Source: Moraxellaceae bacterium AER2_44_116 (lineage in GTDB: Bacteria > Pseudomonadota > Gammaproteobacteria > Pseudomonadales > Moraxellaceae). Taken from it: a DNA stretch of 64,000 bases. Below, piece after piece: positions 1-8,963 of the stretch. The DNA is taken from contig VIAD01000004.1 of the NCBI GenBank assembly GCA_006546595.1, forward strand, positions 246,181-310,180, written 5' to 3'. Position 1 is the stretch's first letter. Each line of letters opens with the position of its first letter. A model generated the notes under the pieces. It saw only the letters and a program-made list of their open reading frames with translations, was not told the DNA's origin and did not search any database. Both the position numbers and the translations under genes were made by a program.

Positions 1-13
1 GTTGGGATTTCCA

Positions 14-50
14 CAAAGGGCGTGATTTATCACGCCCTTTGTTTATAAAA
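14..50 (+). terminator. Rho-independent terminator-like hairpin
   Basis: A perfect 12-bp stem (14-25 with 30-41) closes a 4-nt loop and is followed by TTTATAAAA. It probably ends a gene lying left of the window on the plus strand. It could also act for the minus-strand SDR gene, but the T-rich side favours plus. Confidence 0.6.
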
Positions 51-54
51 TAAT

Positions 55-104
55 TTCGACCTCCGCTCAGCCAACGCAAAAATGTTCCCTGAGCGGAGTT
101 GAAG
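55..104. repeat. Dispersed palindromic repeat (CTCCGCTCAG...CTGAGCGGAG), copy 1
   Basis: The arms 55-70 and 89-104 are inverted repeats with small mismatches. The same arms, plus the inner words CAGCCAACGC and TCCCTGAGCGG, recur at 29892-29959. It is therefore a dispersed extragenic element. It may fold in RNA and help end the minus-strand SDR transcript. Confidence 0.6.
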
Positions 105-144
105 GGGTAATTACCAACCGTCAATCGCCCCGAATAACATCAAA

Positions 145-918
145 CTATCTACCCATCATCTTGGTAACTGCCCAAGTCATCGTTTTTCTTGGTAATAAAC
201 GGTTAATTGCAGGTAACGGTTTATTAAATAACCCTGTGACTACGACCACCTTGCCATTATTTAAGGCTTTATAGGCTTCTTCAGCGACCATTTCGGGGCT
301 ATCGGAAATCTTGTTAATTAAAGCACCTTGACTATTAGCCACTTCATGAAAGCCTGTCGCGGTAGAGCCGGGACAAACGGCGGTAACTAAAACACCTCGA
401 TCAGCCACTTCAGCAGCCAATGCTTCGGTAAACGATAAAACATAGGCTTTAGTAGCGGCATAAACAGCAAAATAAGGGCATGCTTGAAAAGCTGCAACGG
501 ATGCAATGTTCATGATGCGACCATGACGACGTTCTAACATCGCAGGCAATACCATGTGAGTCAGCTCTGTGAGTGTCACCATATTTAATTGCATCATGCC
601 TGATGTTTTAGCTCCATCGGCTTTAGCAAAGGGGGCACTTACACCAAAACCCGCGTTATTCACTAAGGTATCAACCGTTAAGTTCAATGCGGAAATAGCA
701 TTCATTAACGTTGCGGCTGCACCCACTTCTTGTAAGTCTTGGGCGATGACATGCACTTTAATACCATGTTTACTGTTTAGTTCTTTTGCTAACACATCCA
801 AGCGATCTTTACGACGAGCAACCAGCACCAATGTTTGGTGTTCAGGTGCAAATAAATGCGCCAATGCTTCGCCAATACCACTGGAAGCTCCCGTAATAAC
901 TGTGGCTAATGTTGTCAT
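145..918 (-). CDS. Short-chain dehydrogenase/reductase
   Basis: A 257-residue classical SDR that should use NAD(P)H to reduce or oxidise a carbonyl/alcohol substrate in the cytoplasm. Visible are the Rossmann glycine motif TGASSGIG (9-16), NNAG (87-90), and the likely catalytic Asn112, Ser140, Tyr153 and Lys157 (YAATK). The length is typical. The C-terminus, with a basic LLPRKTM stretch, resembles the DltE/YqjQ-like short SDRs annotated only as SDR family oxidoreductases. The start ATG at 918 has an AGAAGAGAAA purine run upstream. It is alone on this strand, so context gives no substrate. Family is certain; substrate is unknown. Confidence 0.9.
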   Translation of the reverse strand: MTTLATVITGASSGIGEALAHLFAPEHQTLVLVARRKDRLDVLAKELNSKHGIKVHVIAQDLQEVGAAATLMNAISALNLTVDTLVNNAGFGVSAPFAKADGAKTSGMMQLNMVTLTELTHMVLPAMLERRHGRIMNIASVAAFQACPYFAVYAATKAYVLSFTEALAAEVADRGVLVTAVCPGSTATGFHEVANSQGALINKISDSPEMVAEEAYKALNNGKVVVVTGLFNKPLPAINRLLPRKTMTWAVTKMMGR

Positions 919-1157
919 GATGCGTTTCTCTTCTCTTGTTCATGTTTAATGTAGAGTGCTAGTTATCGTCATCATACAAGGACTGTACGATACTGAAAAA
1001 AGGCAAACAAAACTCTGAATTGTTTGCGCGATGTTGCCGAAGGTAAAGCACAGCTCAACCATTCGTCAATCTTCTTGATGGAGTCATCTATTTAGTATGC
1101 CTATTGCGTGAAAAAATACTTGCCTTCTACGATAACGCCCCCAATACTCAAGGCATT

Positions 1158-1727
1158 ATGACACTACCTACTAGCAACTTTACCCATCACTGCCTTATTG
1201 CCATGCCCGACATGGAAGACAGTCGTTTTTCCGAATCCGTCACTTATATCGTGAAACACGATCAAGAAGGGGCGGTTGGTTTGGTCGTCAACAAACCGCT
1301 AGAGTTGACCTTAGATCAATTGCTCTCAGAAGTCGGTTTACCATTACTCACACCATTAACTGACCCAGAAACACCCGTATTGTTCGGTGGCCCTGTCAGT
1401 TCAGAGGCAGGTTTCGTCTTGCATCGTGATAAAGGCCTATGGAATTCCAGTTTAGTGGTGGAAGGTGGACTATGCGTCACCAGCTCACGCGATATTTTAG
1501 ATGCCATTTCCCAAGGCAAAGGGCCTAAAGATTTCCTAGTCGTTTTGGGATATGCAGGATGGGCGGCAGGTCAGTTAGAAAAAGAAATGGCGGAAAATTC
1601 GTGGTTAACCTGTCCCGCCGATGAAAATTTATTGTTTGAAATGCCTTATGAGCAACGTTGGCAAGCGGCGGCCTCAAAAATTGGTGTGAACTTAAACTTA
1701 TTGACGGGTCAAGTGGGTCATGCTTGA
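1158..1727 (+). CDS. yqgE: YqgE/AlgH family protein (UPF0301)
   Basis: 189 residues. The family signature is seen near the N-terminus (HCLIAMPDMEDSRF), followed by VGLVVNKP and FGGPV. The biochemical role is not firmly established; AlgH was first named as an alginate regulator in Pseudomonas. I place the start at ATG 1158, with CTCAAGG just upstream. The frame stays open back to a TTG at 1104, but family members begin about ten residues before the conserved LIAMP, which fits 1158. The last 8 bases overlap ruvX, the conserved yqgE-ruvX pairing, so translational coupling is likely. Confidence 0.9.
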   Translation: MTLPTSNFTHHCLIAMPDMEDSRFSESVTYIVKHDQEGAVGLVVNKPLELTLDQLLSEVGLPLLTPLTDPETPVLFGGPVSSEAGFVLHRDKGLWNSSLVVEGGLCVTSSRDILDAISQGKGPKDFLVVLGYAGWAAGQLEKEMAENSWLTCPADENLLFEMPYEQRWQAAASKIGVNLNLLTGQVGHA

Positions 1728-2160
1728 GCGCATTCAAACGGTATTAGGTTTTGATTACGGTTTGAAGCGTATTGGGGTGGCAACAGGTCAACGTATCACC
1801 GCAACGGCTGCGCCCTTACATGCCTTAGCAGCACGAGATGGTATTCCTGATTGGGGACGTGTTGAGGCAGTCATCAAGGAATGGCGACCGCATGCCTTGT
1901 TGGTCGGGTTGCCGTTAAATATGGATGATAGTGAATCAGAACTATCACGCTTAGCACGCAAGTTTGCTCGTCGTTTGGAAGGACGTTTTGCATTACCCGT
2001 ATTTATGGTTGATGAGCGTTTAACCAGTCGGTCTGCGCGTGAATTATTGGTAGATATTGGTGCGCGACGCAAAGGAAAATTGCCGTCTTTAGATTCTACC
2101 GCAGCAGTATTAATGGTAGAAGGTTGGTTGTCTGAGCCATCCGTGGCGCACAAACCGTAA
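1720..2160 (+). CDS. ruvX: Putative Holliday junction resolvase / pre-16S rRNA nuclease YqgF
   Basis: 146 residues, RNase H-like fold of the RuvX/YqgF family. The family acts in 16S rRNA 5'-end maturation and was also proposed to resolve Holliday junctions. Visible are the first acidic strand GFDYGLKRIGVA (metal-binding Asp12), VGLPLNMD in the centre, and DERLTSR around residues 98-104, followed by a conserved Asp near LDSTAA. The length is typical. The ATG lies inside the 3' end of yqgE (8-base overlap). Repeat copy A of the AGGACTTACGC family begins directly after the stop codon. Confidence 0.93.
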   Translation: MLERIQTVLGFDYGLKRIGVATGQRITATAAPLHALAARDGIPDWGRVEAVIKEWRPHALLVGLPLNMDDSESELSRLARKFARRLEGRFALPVFMVDERLTSRSARELLVDIGARRKGKLPSLDSTAAVLMVEGWLSEPSVAHKP

Positions 2161-2166
2161 TCATCT

Positions 2167-2262
2167 TAGGACTGACGCACTACGATTAGCGCGTTTCGTG
2201 AATGTAAAGCCGCCTGAAGCGGCTGAAATGTAAGCAAGTAAGAGATAGCCGCGTAAGTCCTA
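2167..2262. repeat. MITE-like repeat family 1 (AGGACTTACGC ends), copy A
   Basis: The element starts AGGACTGACGCA and ends GCGTAAGTCCT, so its ends are near-perfect inverted repeats. An inner 6-bp hairpin with a 5-nt loop lies at 2208-2224. The whole 96 bp aligns along its length with copy B at 3840-3940, including the GATTAGCG and GCTGAAATGT blocks. It carries no coding capacity and sits right after the ruvX stop. Confidence 0.8.
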
Positions 2263-2275
2263 ATCAGTCAGATAT

Positions 2276-2650
2276 TTATTGGCAACGAAACTCTAAAGTC
2301 GTTTTGTAGTCTTTATCCGTTGCCGTTGTGCCGTAGTTTTTACCTGTCACCGACTTCAAAATACCACTGACCATTGTCACGGTTTTATTCACATCTTCGC
2401 CCACAGTCCCTTGGTATTTACTCTCCATTTTGCTGACAACGGGCATTTTCTTGAAGATGGCACAGCTTTGGTTCGCATTAAATGTTGCCGATTTTTCGCT
2501 ATCATCTTGTACGAGGCCGTAGCCAGACGTTTGGTAAATGCCACCTTCTTTCATTAAGGTATGACTCGGTAGAGTCATCGATGTTGGCGTTGAGCTAGCG
2601 CACGCGGTCAGCAATGCTGTTATTGCCATCGGGAGTAGGAAATATCTCAT
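2276..2650 (-). CDS. Small predicted lipoprotein of unknown function
   Basis: 124 residues from ATG 2650. It has a basic start (MRYF), a hydrophobic stretch and a lipobox LLTAC (Cys about residue 17), so export and lipidation are likely. The mature part is small, polar and Ser/Thr-rich, ends in FRCQ, and shows one internal Cys. I recognise no domain. The frame stays open far upstream into yhbY, but ATG 2650 has GAGG upstream and begins exactly at a signal peptide. It starts 13 bases after the yhbY stop, so the two are probably co-transcribed. Co-transcription does not imply related function. Confidence 0.7.
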   Translation of the reverse strand: MRYFLLPMAITALLTACASSTPTSMTLPSHTLMKEGGIYQTSGYGLVQDDSEKSATFNANQSCAIFKKMPVVSKMESKYQGTVGEDVNKTVTMVSGILKSVTGKNYGTTATDKDYKTTLEFRCQ

Positions 2651-2663
2651 TCTCAACCTCAGA

Positions 2664-2981
2664 TTAATTCGACGCGTTAGCGCGTAAAATATTGGAAAGT
2701 TTTGGATTCGGCTTTTTAGCGGCACGATATAACAACACAATTTTGCCAACAATTTGCACAGCTTGACTTTTCGTGGTTGAGGTCATGATTTCAATTGCCT
2801 CACGCCGTGCTTCACGGTCTTCACCGCCAATCCGTACTTTAATCAACTCGTGATCTTCAAGTGCGCGATCTATTTCGGCGAGTACGGCCTCAGTAAGCCC
2901 CTGATTACCTAATAACACAATCGGGTTTAACAGGTGGCCAATTTGACGGAAGCGTTTTTTTTCAGCAATCGATGAAGCCAT
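2664..2981 (-). CDS. yhbY: YhbY-type (CRS1-YhbY/CRM) RNA-binding protein
   Basis: 105 residues, a single CRM domain protein associated with pre-50S ribosomal particles. The signature HLLNPIVLLGNQGLT (18-32) contains the GNQG loop, and LIKVRIGGEDR follows. It lies divergent from rlmE-ftsH, as in Escherichia coli, which supports orthology. The 215-bp divergent gap contains a degenerate copy of repeat family 1. The Ala/Asn tail beyond about residue 95 is not conserved. Confidence 0.93.
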   Translation of the reverse strand: MASSIAEKKRFRQIGHLLNPIVLLGNQGLTEAVLAEIDRALEDHELIKVRIGGEDREARREAIEIMTSTTKSQAVQIVGKIVLLYRAAKKPNPKLSNILRANASN

Positions 2982-3016
2982 GAGACACTAACCTAAAATT
3001 TGGGAAAACATAAAAT

Positions 3017-3155
3017 AAGACTTACAGCAAACAGTAAATACCTGCCATTAGATATCTCAGTGCTTATTTTGTGGGTTATATTGTCTTTTTAGTAACAATA
3101 CGTCTTCAAAATACGTTATTTGTTGCCGTAACTGACAAAATAACCGCGTAAGTCT
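3017..3155. repeat. Degenerate copy of repeat family 1 (copy G)
   Basis: The ends AAGACTTACAGC and GCGTAAGTCT are recognisable remnants of the family 1 termini. The 139-bp interior does not align with copies A or B by eye. It fills most of the yhbY-rlmE divergent promoter region, so it may carry or displace promoter elements. Confidence 0.45.
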
Positions 3156-3196
3156 ATAGAATAGCCATTTTAACGCAACTTTAGGTTTAGCGCATT

Positions 3197-3838
3197 GTGA
3201 GTGTTCGAATTACTAACCAAAAGCTCAGTCGAAGCAGCAAAGAATGGCTGCAAGAGCATTTTGAAGACCCTTATGTCAAACGCGCTCAGAAAGACGGGTA
3301 TCGCTCACGCGCCGCCTACAAACTGCTAGAAATTCAGCAAAAAGACCGTATTTTTAAGTCAGGTATGACCGTTGTTGACTTGGGCTCGGCACCAGGTAGT
3401 TGGTCGCAAATTGCCGCGCAACTTGTCGGTGAACAAGGCTTATTATTGGCCTCAGACATTTTGCCAATGGATGCGTTGCCCGATGTGCATTTTATTCAGG
3501 GTGATTTTCGCGAAGAAAGCGTCTTTAATAATCTTCTTGACGCATTGAATCAGCGTCCTGTGGACCTTGTAATTTCCGATATGGCACCCAATATCGGTGG
3601 TAATGCCTCAGATCAGCCGCGCGCAATGTACTTGTGTGAATTAGCACTCGACTTCGCGGTACGGGTATTAAAGCCAGATGGCAAGTTTTTAGTAAAAGTC
3701 TTTCAAGGTGAAGGTTACGAAGAGTACCGTAAGGCGTTACTACAGAGCTTTACAGTCATTAAAAGTCGTAAACCCGAGGCATCACGTGCTCGTTCACGAG
3801 AAGTGTACTTACTAGCGACAGGTTTTAAGGCTAAATAA
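3197..3838 (+). CDS. rlmE: 23S rRNA (uridine-2'-O) methyltransferase RlmE
   Basis: 213 residues. It methylates the 2'-O of U2552 in the 50S subunit (also named RrmJ/FtsJ). Visible are GYRSRAAYKL with the first catalytic Lys, the SAM loop VVDLGSAPGSWSQ, ISDMAPN with the catalytic Asp, FLVKVFQGEG with the second Lys, and RSREVYLL with the Glu. This is the K-D-K-E set of the family. The GTG start at 3197 has TTAGG 11 bases upstream. It heads the run leading into ftsH, as in E. coli, but repeat copy B and a 250-base gap separate it from ftsH. Confidence 0.95.
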   Translation: MSVRITNQKLSRSSKEWLQEHFEDPYVKRAQKDGYRSRAAYKLLEIQQKDRIFKSGMTVVDLGSAPGSWSQIAAQLVGEQGLLLASDILPMDALPDVHFIQGDFREESVFNNLLDALNQRPVDLVISDMAPNIGGNASDQPRAMYLCELALDFAVRVLKPDGKFLVKVFQGEGYEEYRKALLQSFTVIKSRKPEASRARSREVYLLATGFKAK

Positions 3839-3839
3839 T

Positions 3840-3940
3840 CAGGACTTACGCATCGCACCGCGATTAGCGTGTTTTGTGAACATAAAGCCGCTTAAAGCAG
3901 CTGAAATGTGAGCAAATAAGCGATAACAGCGTAAGTCCTA
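3840..3940. repeat. MITE-like repeat family 1, copy B
   Basis: The element begins AGGACTTACGC and ends GCGTAAGTCCT, an 11-bp perfect terminal inverted repeat. It is 99 bp long and very similar to copy A. It starts right after the rlmE stop, so its 5' end may serve as 3'-end structure for rlmE mRNA. Confidence 0.82.
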
Positions 3941-4090
3941 TAAATGTCAGCACCGATGTGATCTTGCTGTTCATATCAGTGTTATAAGCTATCAATAAAT
4001 GGCTACATTTGGGGAGTGGTCAGTAACGTCATCTTTTGCAGATCGTTATTGTCAAAACTCAGATCGGTGATAAACGTAGGATTTTTACCC

Positions 4091-5986
4091 TTGAACGATA
4101 TGATGAAAAACCTCCTCTTATGGCTAGCCATCGCTGGCGTGTTAGTGTTTGTGTTTAGCAACTTTAATCAACAAACACCCGCCAAAATGGTCACCTATTC
4201 CGACTTTGTCACTGCCGTTAGTGGTGGCGATGTCAAACGTGTGCGTATTGAAGGCTTAACGATTAGTGGTGAACGCGCTAATGGTGATAAGTTTGAAACC
4301 GTACGTCCCCCGATTCCTGATCCTGAACTAATGAATGACTTACTTGATAAAAAAGTCATTGTTGAAGGTGCAGCACCAGAGCAACAAAGTGTGTGGATGC
4401 AGTTACTGGTTGCCAGTTTCCCCGTTGTGTTAATCATCGCACTGTTTATGTTTTTCATGCGTCAAATGCAAGGTGGCGCAGGCGGTGGCGGTGGTCGTGG
4501 TGGTCCTATGAGCTTTGGCAAGTCACGTGCACGGATGTTGTCAGAAGATCAAATTAAAACGACCTTTGCCGATGTGGCAGGTTGTGATGAAGCCAAAGAA
4601 GACGTACAAGAAATCGTTGAGTTCTTGCGTGATCCTGCTAAGTTTCAACGTTTAGGTGGCAAAATTCCCCGTGGTGCATTGATGGTAGGCCCACCAGGAA
4701 CAGGTAAGACGTTATTAGCAAAAGCGATTGCTGGCGAAGCAAAAGTCCCGTTTTTTACGATTTCGGGTTCTGACTTCGTCGAAATGTTTGTGGGTGTCGG
4801 TGCATCTCGTGTCCGTGACATGTTTGAGCAAGCGAAAAAACAAGCGCCTTGTATCATTTTCATTGACGAAATTGATGCCGTTGGCCGTCAACGTGGTGCA
4901 GGTTTAGGTGGTGGTCATGATGAACGTGAGCAAACCTTAAACCAATTATTGGTGGAAATGGACGGCTTTGAAGGCAATGAAGGCATTATTATTATTGCCG
5001 CGACCAACCGCCCTGATGTTTTAGACTCCGCTTTATTGCGTCCGGGTCGTTTTGATCGTCAAATTATGGTTGGATTGCCCGATATTCGTGGTCGTGAACA
5101 AATCCTAAAAGTACACATGCGTAAAGTGCCACTCGGTGAAAATGTGAATCCTGAGTTAATTGCACGTGGTACACCGGGTTTTTCGGGTGCAGACTTAGCA
5201 AACTTGGTGAACGAAGCGGCGTTGTTTGCGGCACGTACCAACAATAAAACCGTTGATATGCGTGAGTTTGAACTGGCAAAAGACAAAATCATGATGGGTG
5301 CAGAGCGCAAATCTATGGTGATGTCGGAGCAAGAAAAACGCAACACCGCGTATCATGAAGCAGGTCATGCCATTGTAGGACGTTTATTGCCCGATCATGA
5401 TCCTGTTTATAAAGTATCCATTATTCCGCGCGGGCGCGCTCTTGGTGTAACGATGTTCTTACCTGAAGAAGATCGTTATTCGTGGTCAAAACTGAACATT
5501 GAAAGCAAAATTGCCGTGTTATTTGGTGGTCGTATCGCCGAAGAAATGACGCTGGGCTTTGATGGTGTAACGACTGGTGCATCGAACGATATTCAACGTG
5601 CTACTGAATTAGCACGAAATATGGTCACTAAATGGGGTTTGTCACAAAAACTCGGTCCCATGTTATATGCCGAAGATGAAGGCGAAGTCTTTTTAGGCCG
5701 TAGTGTTACCCAGCGCAAAAATGTCTCTGAGCAAACGGCAATGGATATCGACAATGAAGTGCGTGTGGTGATTGATAAATGCTATGGCCAAGCACGGCAT
5801 TTATTAGAAACACATCGTGATATTTTAGAGGCAATGGCAAATGCTTTAATGCAATACGAAACGATTGATGCAGGCCAGATTGATGATTTGATGGCAGGAA
5901 AACCGCCTCGTCCTGCCCACAGCCCTTCTAGTTTGACGGAAAAGCCGCCTGTGATGACCAAGCCTGATACGGATGCTAGCGTCTAG
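4091..5986 (+). CDS. ftsH: ATP-dependent zinc metalloprotease FtsH
   Basis: About 631 residues, an inner-membrane AAA+ protease degrading membrane and regulatory proteins. An N-terminal TM is followed by a short periplasmic domain and a second TM (LLVASFPVVLIIALFMFF). Next come Walker A GPPGTGKT (about 200), Walker B FIDEID (about 257), the second region of homology with RPGRFD, and the zinc motif HEAGH (about 422). I prefer a TTG start at 4091: TAGGAT lies 9 bases upstream, and the resulting start NDMMKNL matches the SDMAKNL start of E. coli FtsH. ATG 4100 is the alternative. The frame is open from 4016, but that extension lacks similarity. The C-terminal tail is Pro/Ser-rich. Confidence 0.96.
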   Translation: MNDMMKNLLLWLAIAGVLVFVFSNFNQQTPAKMVTYSDFVTAVSGGDVKRVRIEGLTISGERANGDKFETVRPPIPDPELMNDLLDKKVIVEGAAPEQQSVWMQLLVASFPVVLIIALFMFFMRQMQGGAGGGGGRGGPMSFGKSRARMLSEDQIKTTFADVAGCDEAKEDVQEIVEFLRDPAKFQRLGGKIPRGALMVGPPGTGKTLLAKAIAGEAKVPFFTISGSDFVEMFVGVGASRVRDMFEQAKKQAPCIIFIDEIDAVGRQRGAGLGGGHDEREQTLNQLLVEMDGFEGNEGIIIIAATNRPDVLDSALLRPGRFDRQIMVGLPDIRGREQILKVHMRKVPLGENVNPELIARGTPGFSGADLANLVNEAALFAARTNNKTVDMREFELAKDKIMMGAERKSMVMSEQEKRNTAYHEAGHAIVGRLLPDHDPVYKVSIIPRGRALGVTMFLPEEDRYSWSKLNIESKIAVLFGGRIAEEMTLGFDGVTTGASNDIQRATELARNMVTKWGLSQKLGPMLYAEDEGEVFLGRSVTQRKNVSEQTAMDIDNEVRVVIDKCYGQARHLLETHRDILEAMANALMQYETIDAGQIDDLMAGKPPRPAHSPSSLTEKPPVMTKPDTDASV

Positions 5987-5987
5987 C

Positions 5988-6821
5988 ATGAGCGCAATGT
6001 TAAGGTGTGGCGATAAACTTCTTGATTTATCGTCACCTGTGATTATGGGGGTGTTAAACGTCACCCCCGATTCTTTTTCCGATGGTGGACGCTATCTGCA
6101 TGTGGATGCCGCCTTACGTCAAGCCGAACTGATGCTTCGAGAGGGCGCAGTCATTATTGATATTGGGGCAGAATCAACACGCCCCAATGCCAATTTCGTT
6201 AGTGAACAACAAGAATTAGACCGTTTATTACCCGTCATTGAACGTATCAAACAACAGTTAGATGTCATTATCTCCATTGATACCAGCACTCCAGCGGTCA
6301 TAACCGAAGCGGCACACCGTGGCGCAGGCATTATTAACGATGTTCGAGCCTTGCAGCGTGATGGTGCATTAATGGCTGCCGCAGCGACAGGTTTACCCAT
6401 TTGTTTGATGCACATGCAAGGTCAACCGAATACTATGCAGCAGCAACCACACTATGTGTCAGTTGTTGATGAGGTAAAAGTATTTTTACAGCAGCGTATT
6501 GATGCCTGTCTTGCTGTTGGTATTTGTCGTGAACAGTTATTATTAGATGTAGGCTTTGGTTTTGGAAAGACACTCAGTCATAATTTAGAGCTTTTACGAC
6601 GACTCACAGAGTTTGAGGCATTTAATCTTCCTTTATTGGTGGGAATGTCGCGTAAAAGCATGTTGGGAACTATTTTAGGTGGTGCTGCGGTTGATGAACG
6701 CTTGTACGCAGGCATTGCCGCAGCCACAATTGCCGTGATGAATGGCGCAAATATTGTCCGAACCCATGATGTAAGGGCGACAAAAGACGCAATTGCAGTC
6801 GTATCAGCGATGAAATTTTAA
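5988..6821 (+). CDS. folP: Dihydropteroate synthase
   Basis: 277 residues. It condenses p-aminobenzoate with dihydropterin pyrophosphate in folate synthesis and is the target of sulfonamides. TIM-barrel motifs are visible: MGVLNVTPDSFSDGG near residue 20, IGAESTRP (the usual GGESTRP with Ala for the second Gly), INDV, LMHMQG, DVGFGFGK, GMSRK and RTHDV at the C-terminus. ATG 5988 follows the ftsH stop by one base, indicating translational coupling. An in-frame ATG at 5973 inside ftsH is less likely. The ftsH-folP-glmM order is conserved in gammaproteobacteria. Confidence 0.95.
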   Translation: MSAMLRCGDKLLDLSSPVIMGVLNVTPDSFSDGGRYLHVDAALRQAELMLREGAVIIDIGAESTRPNANFVSEQQELDRLLPVIERIKQQLDVIISIDTSTPAVITEAAHRGAGIINDVRALQRDGALMAAAATGLPICLMHMQGQPNTMQQQPHYVSVVDEVKVFLQQRIDACLAVGICREQLLLDVGFGFGKTLSHNLELLRRLTEFEAFNLPLLVGMSRKSMLGTILGGAAVDERLYAGIAAATIAVMNGANIVRTHDVRATKDAIAVVSAMKF

Positions 6822-6833
6822 GGAATTAATAAG

Positions 6834-8171
6834 ATGACACGTAAGTATTTTGGCACTGATGGTATTCGTGGTTTAGTCGGCGAGTTCCCTATTGTCCCTG
6901 AATTTGCCATGAAGTTAGGCTGGGCGGCAGGTAAAGTGTTGGCTGCGAGTGGTCAACCTTCGGTTGTGATTGGTAAAGATACCCGTTTGTCGGGTTATCT
7001 TTTGGAGTCAGCATTACAGTCGGGTTTGTCGGCGGCAGGCGTTGATGTGCGCTTATTAGGTCCAATGCCAACGCCCGCGGTTGCTCATCTGGCACGCGCT
7101 TTTCATGCCAGTGCAGGCATTGTTATTTCCGCCTCGCATAATCCTTATTATGATAACGGCATTAAGTTTTTTTCCTCTTTGGGGAAAAAACTGCCCGATG
7201 ATATTGAATTACAAATTGAAGATTGGCTTGAAAAGCCCATGATTATTGATAAACCCGATGCGCTGGGCAAAACCTTACGTCAGGAAGATGCGCGTGGCCG
7301 TTATATTGAGTTTTGTAAGGCGAGTTTTCCGTATCATTTAAGCTTGAAAGGTTTAAAAATTGTTGTTGATTGCGCGCATGGCGCAACATATCAAGTTGGG
7401 CCTGCGGTATTTCGTGAGCTAGGAGCAAAAGTCATCACTGTCGCTTGTGAGCCAAATGGCATGAACATCAATGATGAGTGCGGTTCTACCCATCCCCAAG
7501 CCTTACAAGCGGCTGTTTTAATTAATAAAGCCGATCTAGGTATCGCTTTTGATGGTGATGGTGACCGTATTGTCATGGTTGATCATACAGGCTCAGTGGT
7601 TGATGGCGATGAAATTATTGTCATGATTGCACGCGCTCGTCAGCAAGATAACCCTAATTTACAAGGGGTTGTGGGTACATTGATGAGTAATATGGGCATG
7701 GAAGTCGCTCTTCGTGATATGGGCTTAGATTTTGTGCGAGCCAAAGTTGGCGATCGTTATGTGATGGCGGAACTTGGAAAACGTGGATGGACATTAGGCG
7801 GTGAGTCATCAGGACATATAGTCTGTTTAGATAAAACAACAACAGGTGATGCCATTATTGCCGCTTTACAAGTATTAACAGCGGTTGTGCAAAGTGGTCA
7901 ATCTTTGCACGAGTTACGCCAAGGCATGACTAAGTTTCCCCAACAACTCATTAACGTCAAAATTGCCCAAAAATCTGACCCTATGCTTAATGAGGAGATT
8001 GCTGCGGCGGTTGCACAAGCTGAGCGTGAGTTAGGTGCGCGTGGCCGTGTTTTATTGCGCGCATCAGGTACAGAGCCTCTGATTCGTGTCATGGTTGAAG
8101 GTGAGCATCAGCAGCAAATTAGCCGAATCTGCCAAGACTTAGCGGATCAAGTTCGTAAAGCATTAGGTTAA
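6834..8171 (+). CDS. glmM: Phosphoglucosamine mutase
   Basis: 445 residues. It interconverts glucosamine-6-phosphate and glucosamine-1-phosphate, feeding UDP-GlcNAc for peptidoglycan and lipopolysaccharide. FGTDGIRG is at the N-terminus. The phosphoserine loop ISASHNP places the active Ser at residue 101. The metal loop DGDGDR, the sugar loop GGESSGH and the phosphate-binding loop RASGTEPLIRV are also present. AAGGA precedes the ATG by 8 bases, and the gene lies 12 bases after folP. The length is that of the family. Confidence 0.96.
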   Translation: MTRKYFGTDGIRGLVGEFPIVPEFAMKLGWAAGKVLAASGQPSVVIGKDTRLSGYLLESALQSGLSAAGVDVRLLGPMPTPAVAHLARAFHASAGIVISASHNPYYDNGIKFFSSLGKKLPDDIELQIEDWLEKPMIIDKPDALGKTLRQEDARGRYIEFCKASFPYHLSLKGLKIVVDCAHGATYQVGPAVFRELGAKVITVACEPNGMNINDECGSTHPQALQAAVLINKADLGIAFDGDGDRIVMVDHTGSVVDGDEIIVMIARARQQDNPNLQGVVGTLMSNMGMEVALRDMGLDFVRAKVGDRYVMAELGKRGWTLGGESSGHIVCLDKTTTGDAIIAALQVLTAVVQSGQSLHELRQGMTKFPQQLINVKIAQKSDPMLNEEIAAAVAQAERELGARGRVLLRASGTEPLIRVMVEGEHQQQISRICQDLADQVRKALG

Positions 8172-8185
8172 ATGAGAATTTTGTT

Positions 8186-8959
8186 ATGACCATTCAGCAA
8201 CGTTCACCATTAGTCGTTGGCAATTGGAAAATGCACGGTACGTTTGCCAGTAATAGCAGCTTAATACAGGCATTATTAGGTCGGATAGAGGGTGTGGCAG
8301 TTGCGCTTGCGCCACCAAGCCTCTATTTATCGGCGACTCGCCAACAACTGACAGGCAGTACGATTGCTTTGGCGGCACAAAATGTTGCCAGTGAAGCACA
8401 AAAAGGGGCTTATACGGGGGAAACCTCGGCAACCATGCTCGCAGATGTCGGCGTGACTTATGGTATTGTTGGTCATTCTGAACGCCGTCAATATTATGGT
8501 GAAACCGACGCACTTGTAGCGCAAAAATGTTTACGTCTCCAAGAGCAAGGGATTCAACCCATTATTTGTGTCGGTGAAAGTCTTGCTGAACGCGAAGCAG
8601 GGCAGGTTGAACAAGTTGTGAGTCGCCAACTGAGAGCAGTGATCGAATTGTGTGGTATAGAAGCACTATCACAAGCGGTAATCGCCTACGAGCCTGTCTG
8701 GGCGATTGGAACAGGTAAAACTGCAACGCCACAAGATGCACAAGCGGTACATCAATTTTTACGGCAATTAGTGGCTGCTCACAATAAAAACATCGCAGAA
8801 AAGCTCTGTATCCTTTACGGCGGCAGTGTAAAAGCCGATAATGCCGCCTCTTTATTTGCCATGCCCGACATAGATGGCGCATTGGTAGGGGGCGCGTCTC
8901 TTGTCGCCAGTGATTTTTTAGCCATTTGCCACGCGGCAAAAGCGTCAATTGTAGGTTAA
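8186..8959 (+). CDS. tpiA: Triosephosphate isomerase
   Basis: 257 residues. It interconverts dihydroxyacetone phosphate and glyceraldehyde-3-phosphate. Catalytic residues are recognisable: Lys15 in NWKM, the His of VGHSERR, the Glu of YEPVWAIGTGK (active site plus mobile loop), and the phosphate-binding YGGSVK and GALVGGASL. It sits between glmM and secG, an order seen in Pseudomonas and relatives. The ribosome binding site is weak (GAG ahead of TTTTGTT), so coupling to glmM 14 bases upstream may matter. Confidence 0.96.
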   Translation: MTIQQRSPLVVGNWKMHGTFASNSSLIQALLGRIEGVAVALAPPSLYLSATRQQLTGSTIALAAQNVASEAQKGAYTGETSATMLADVGVTYGIVGHSERRQYYGETDALVAQKCLRLQEQGIQPIICVGESLAEREAGQVEQVVSRQLRAVIELCGIEALSQAVIAYEPVWAIGTGKTATPQDAQAVHQFLRQLVAAHNKNIAEKLCILYGGSVKADNAASLFAMPDIDGALVGGASLVASDFLAICHAAKASIVG

Positions 8960-8963
8960 GCGC

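Noticed and set aside
569..949. Plus-strand frame of 126 residues opposite the SDR gene
   Set aside because: Shadow of the SDR coding strand; no ribosome binding site and no recognisable motif.
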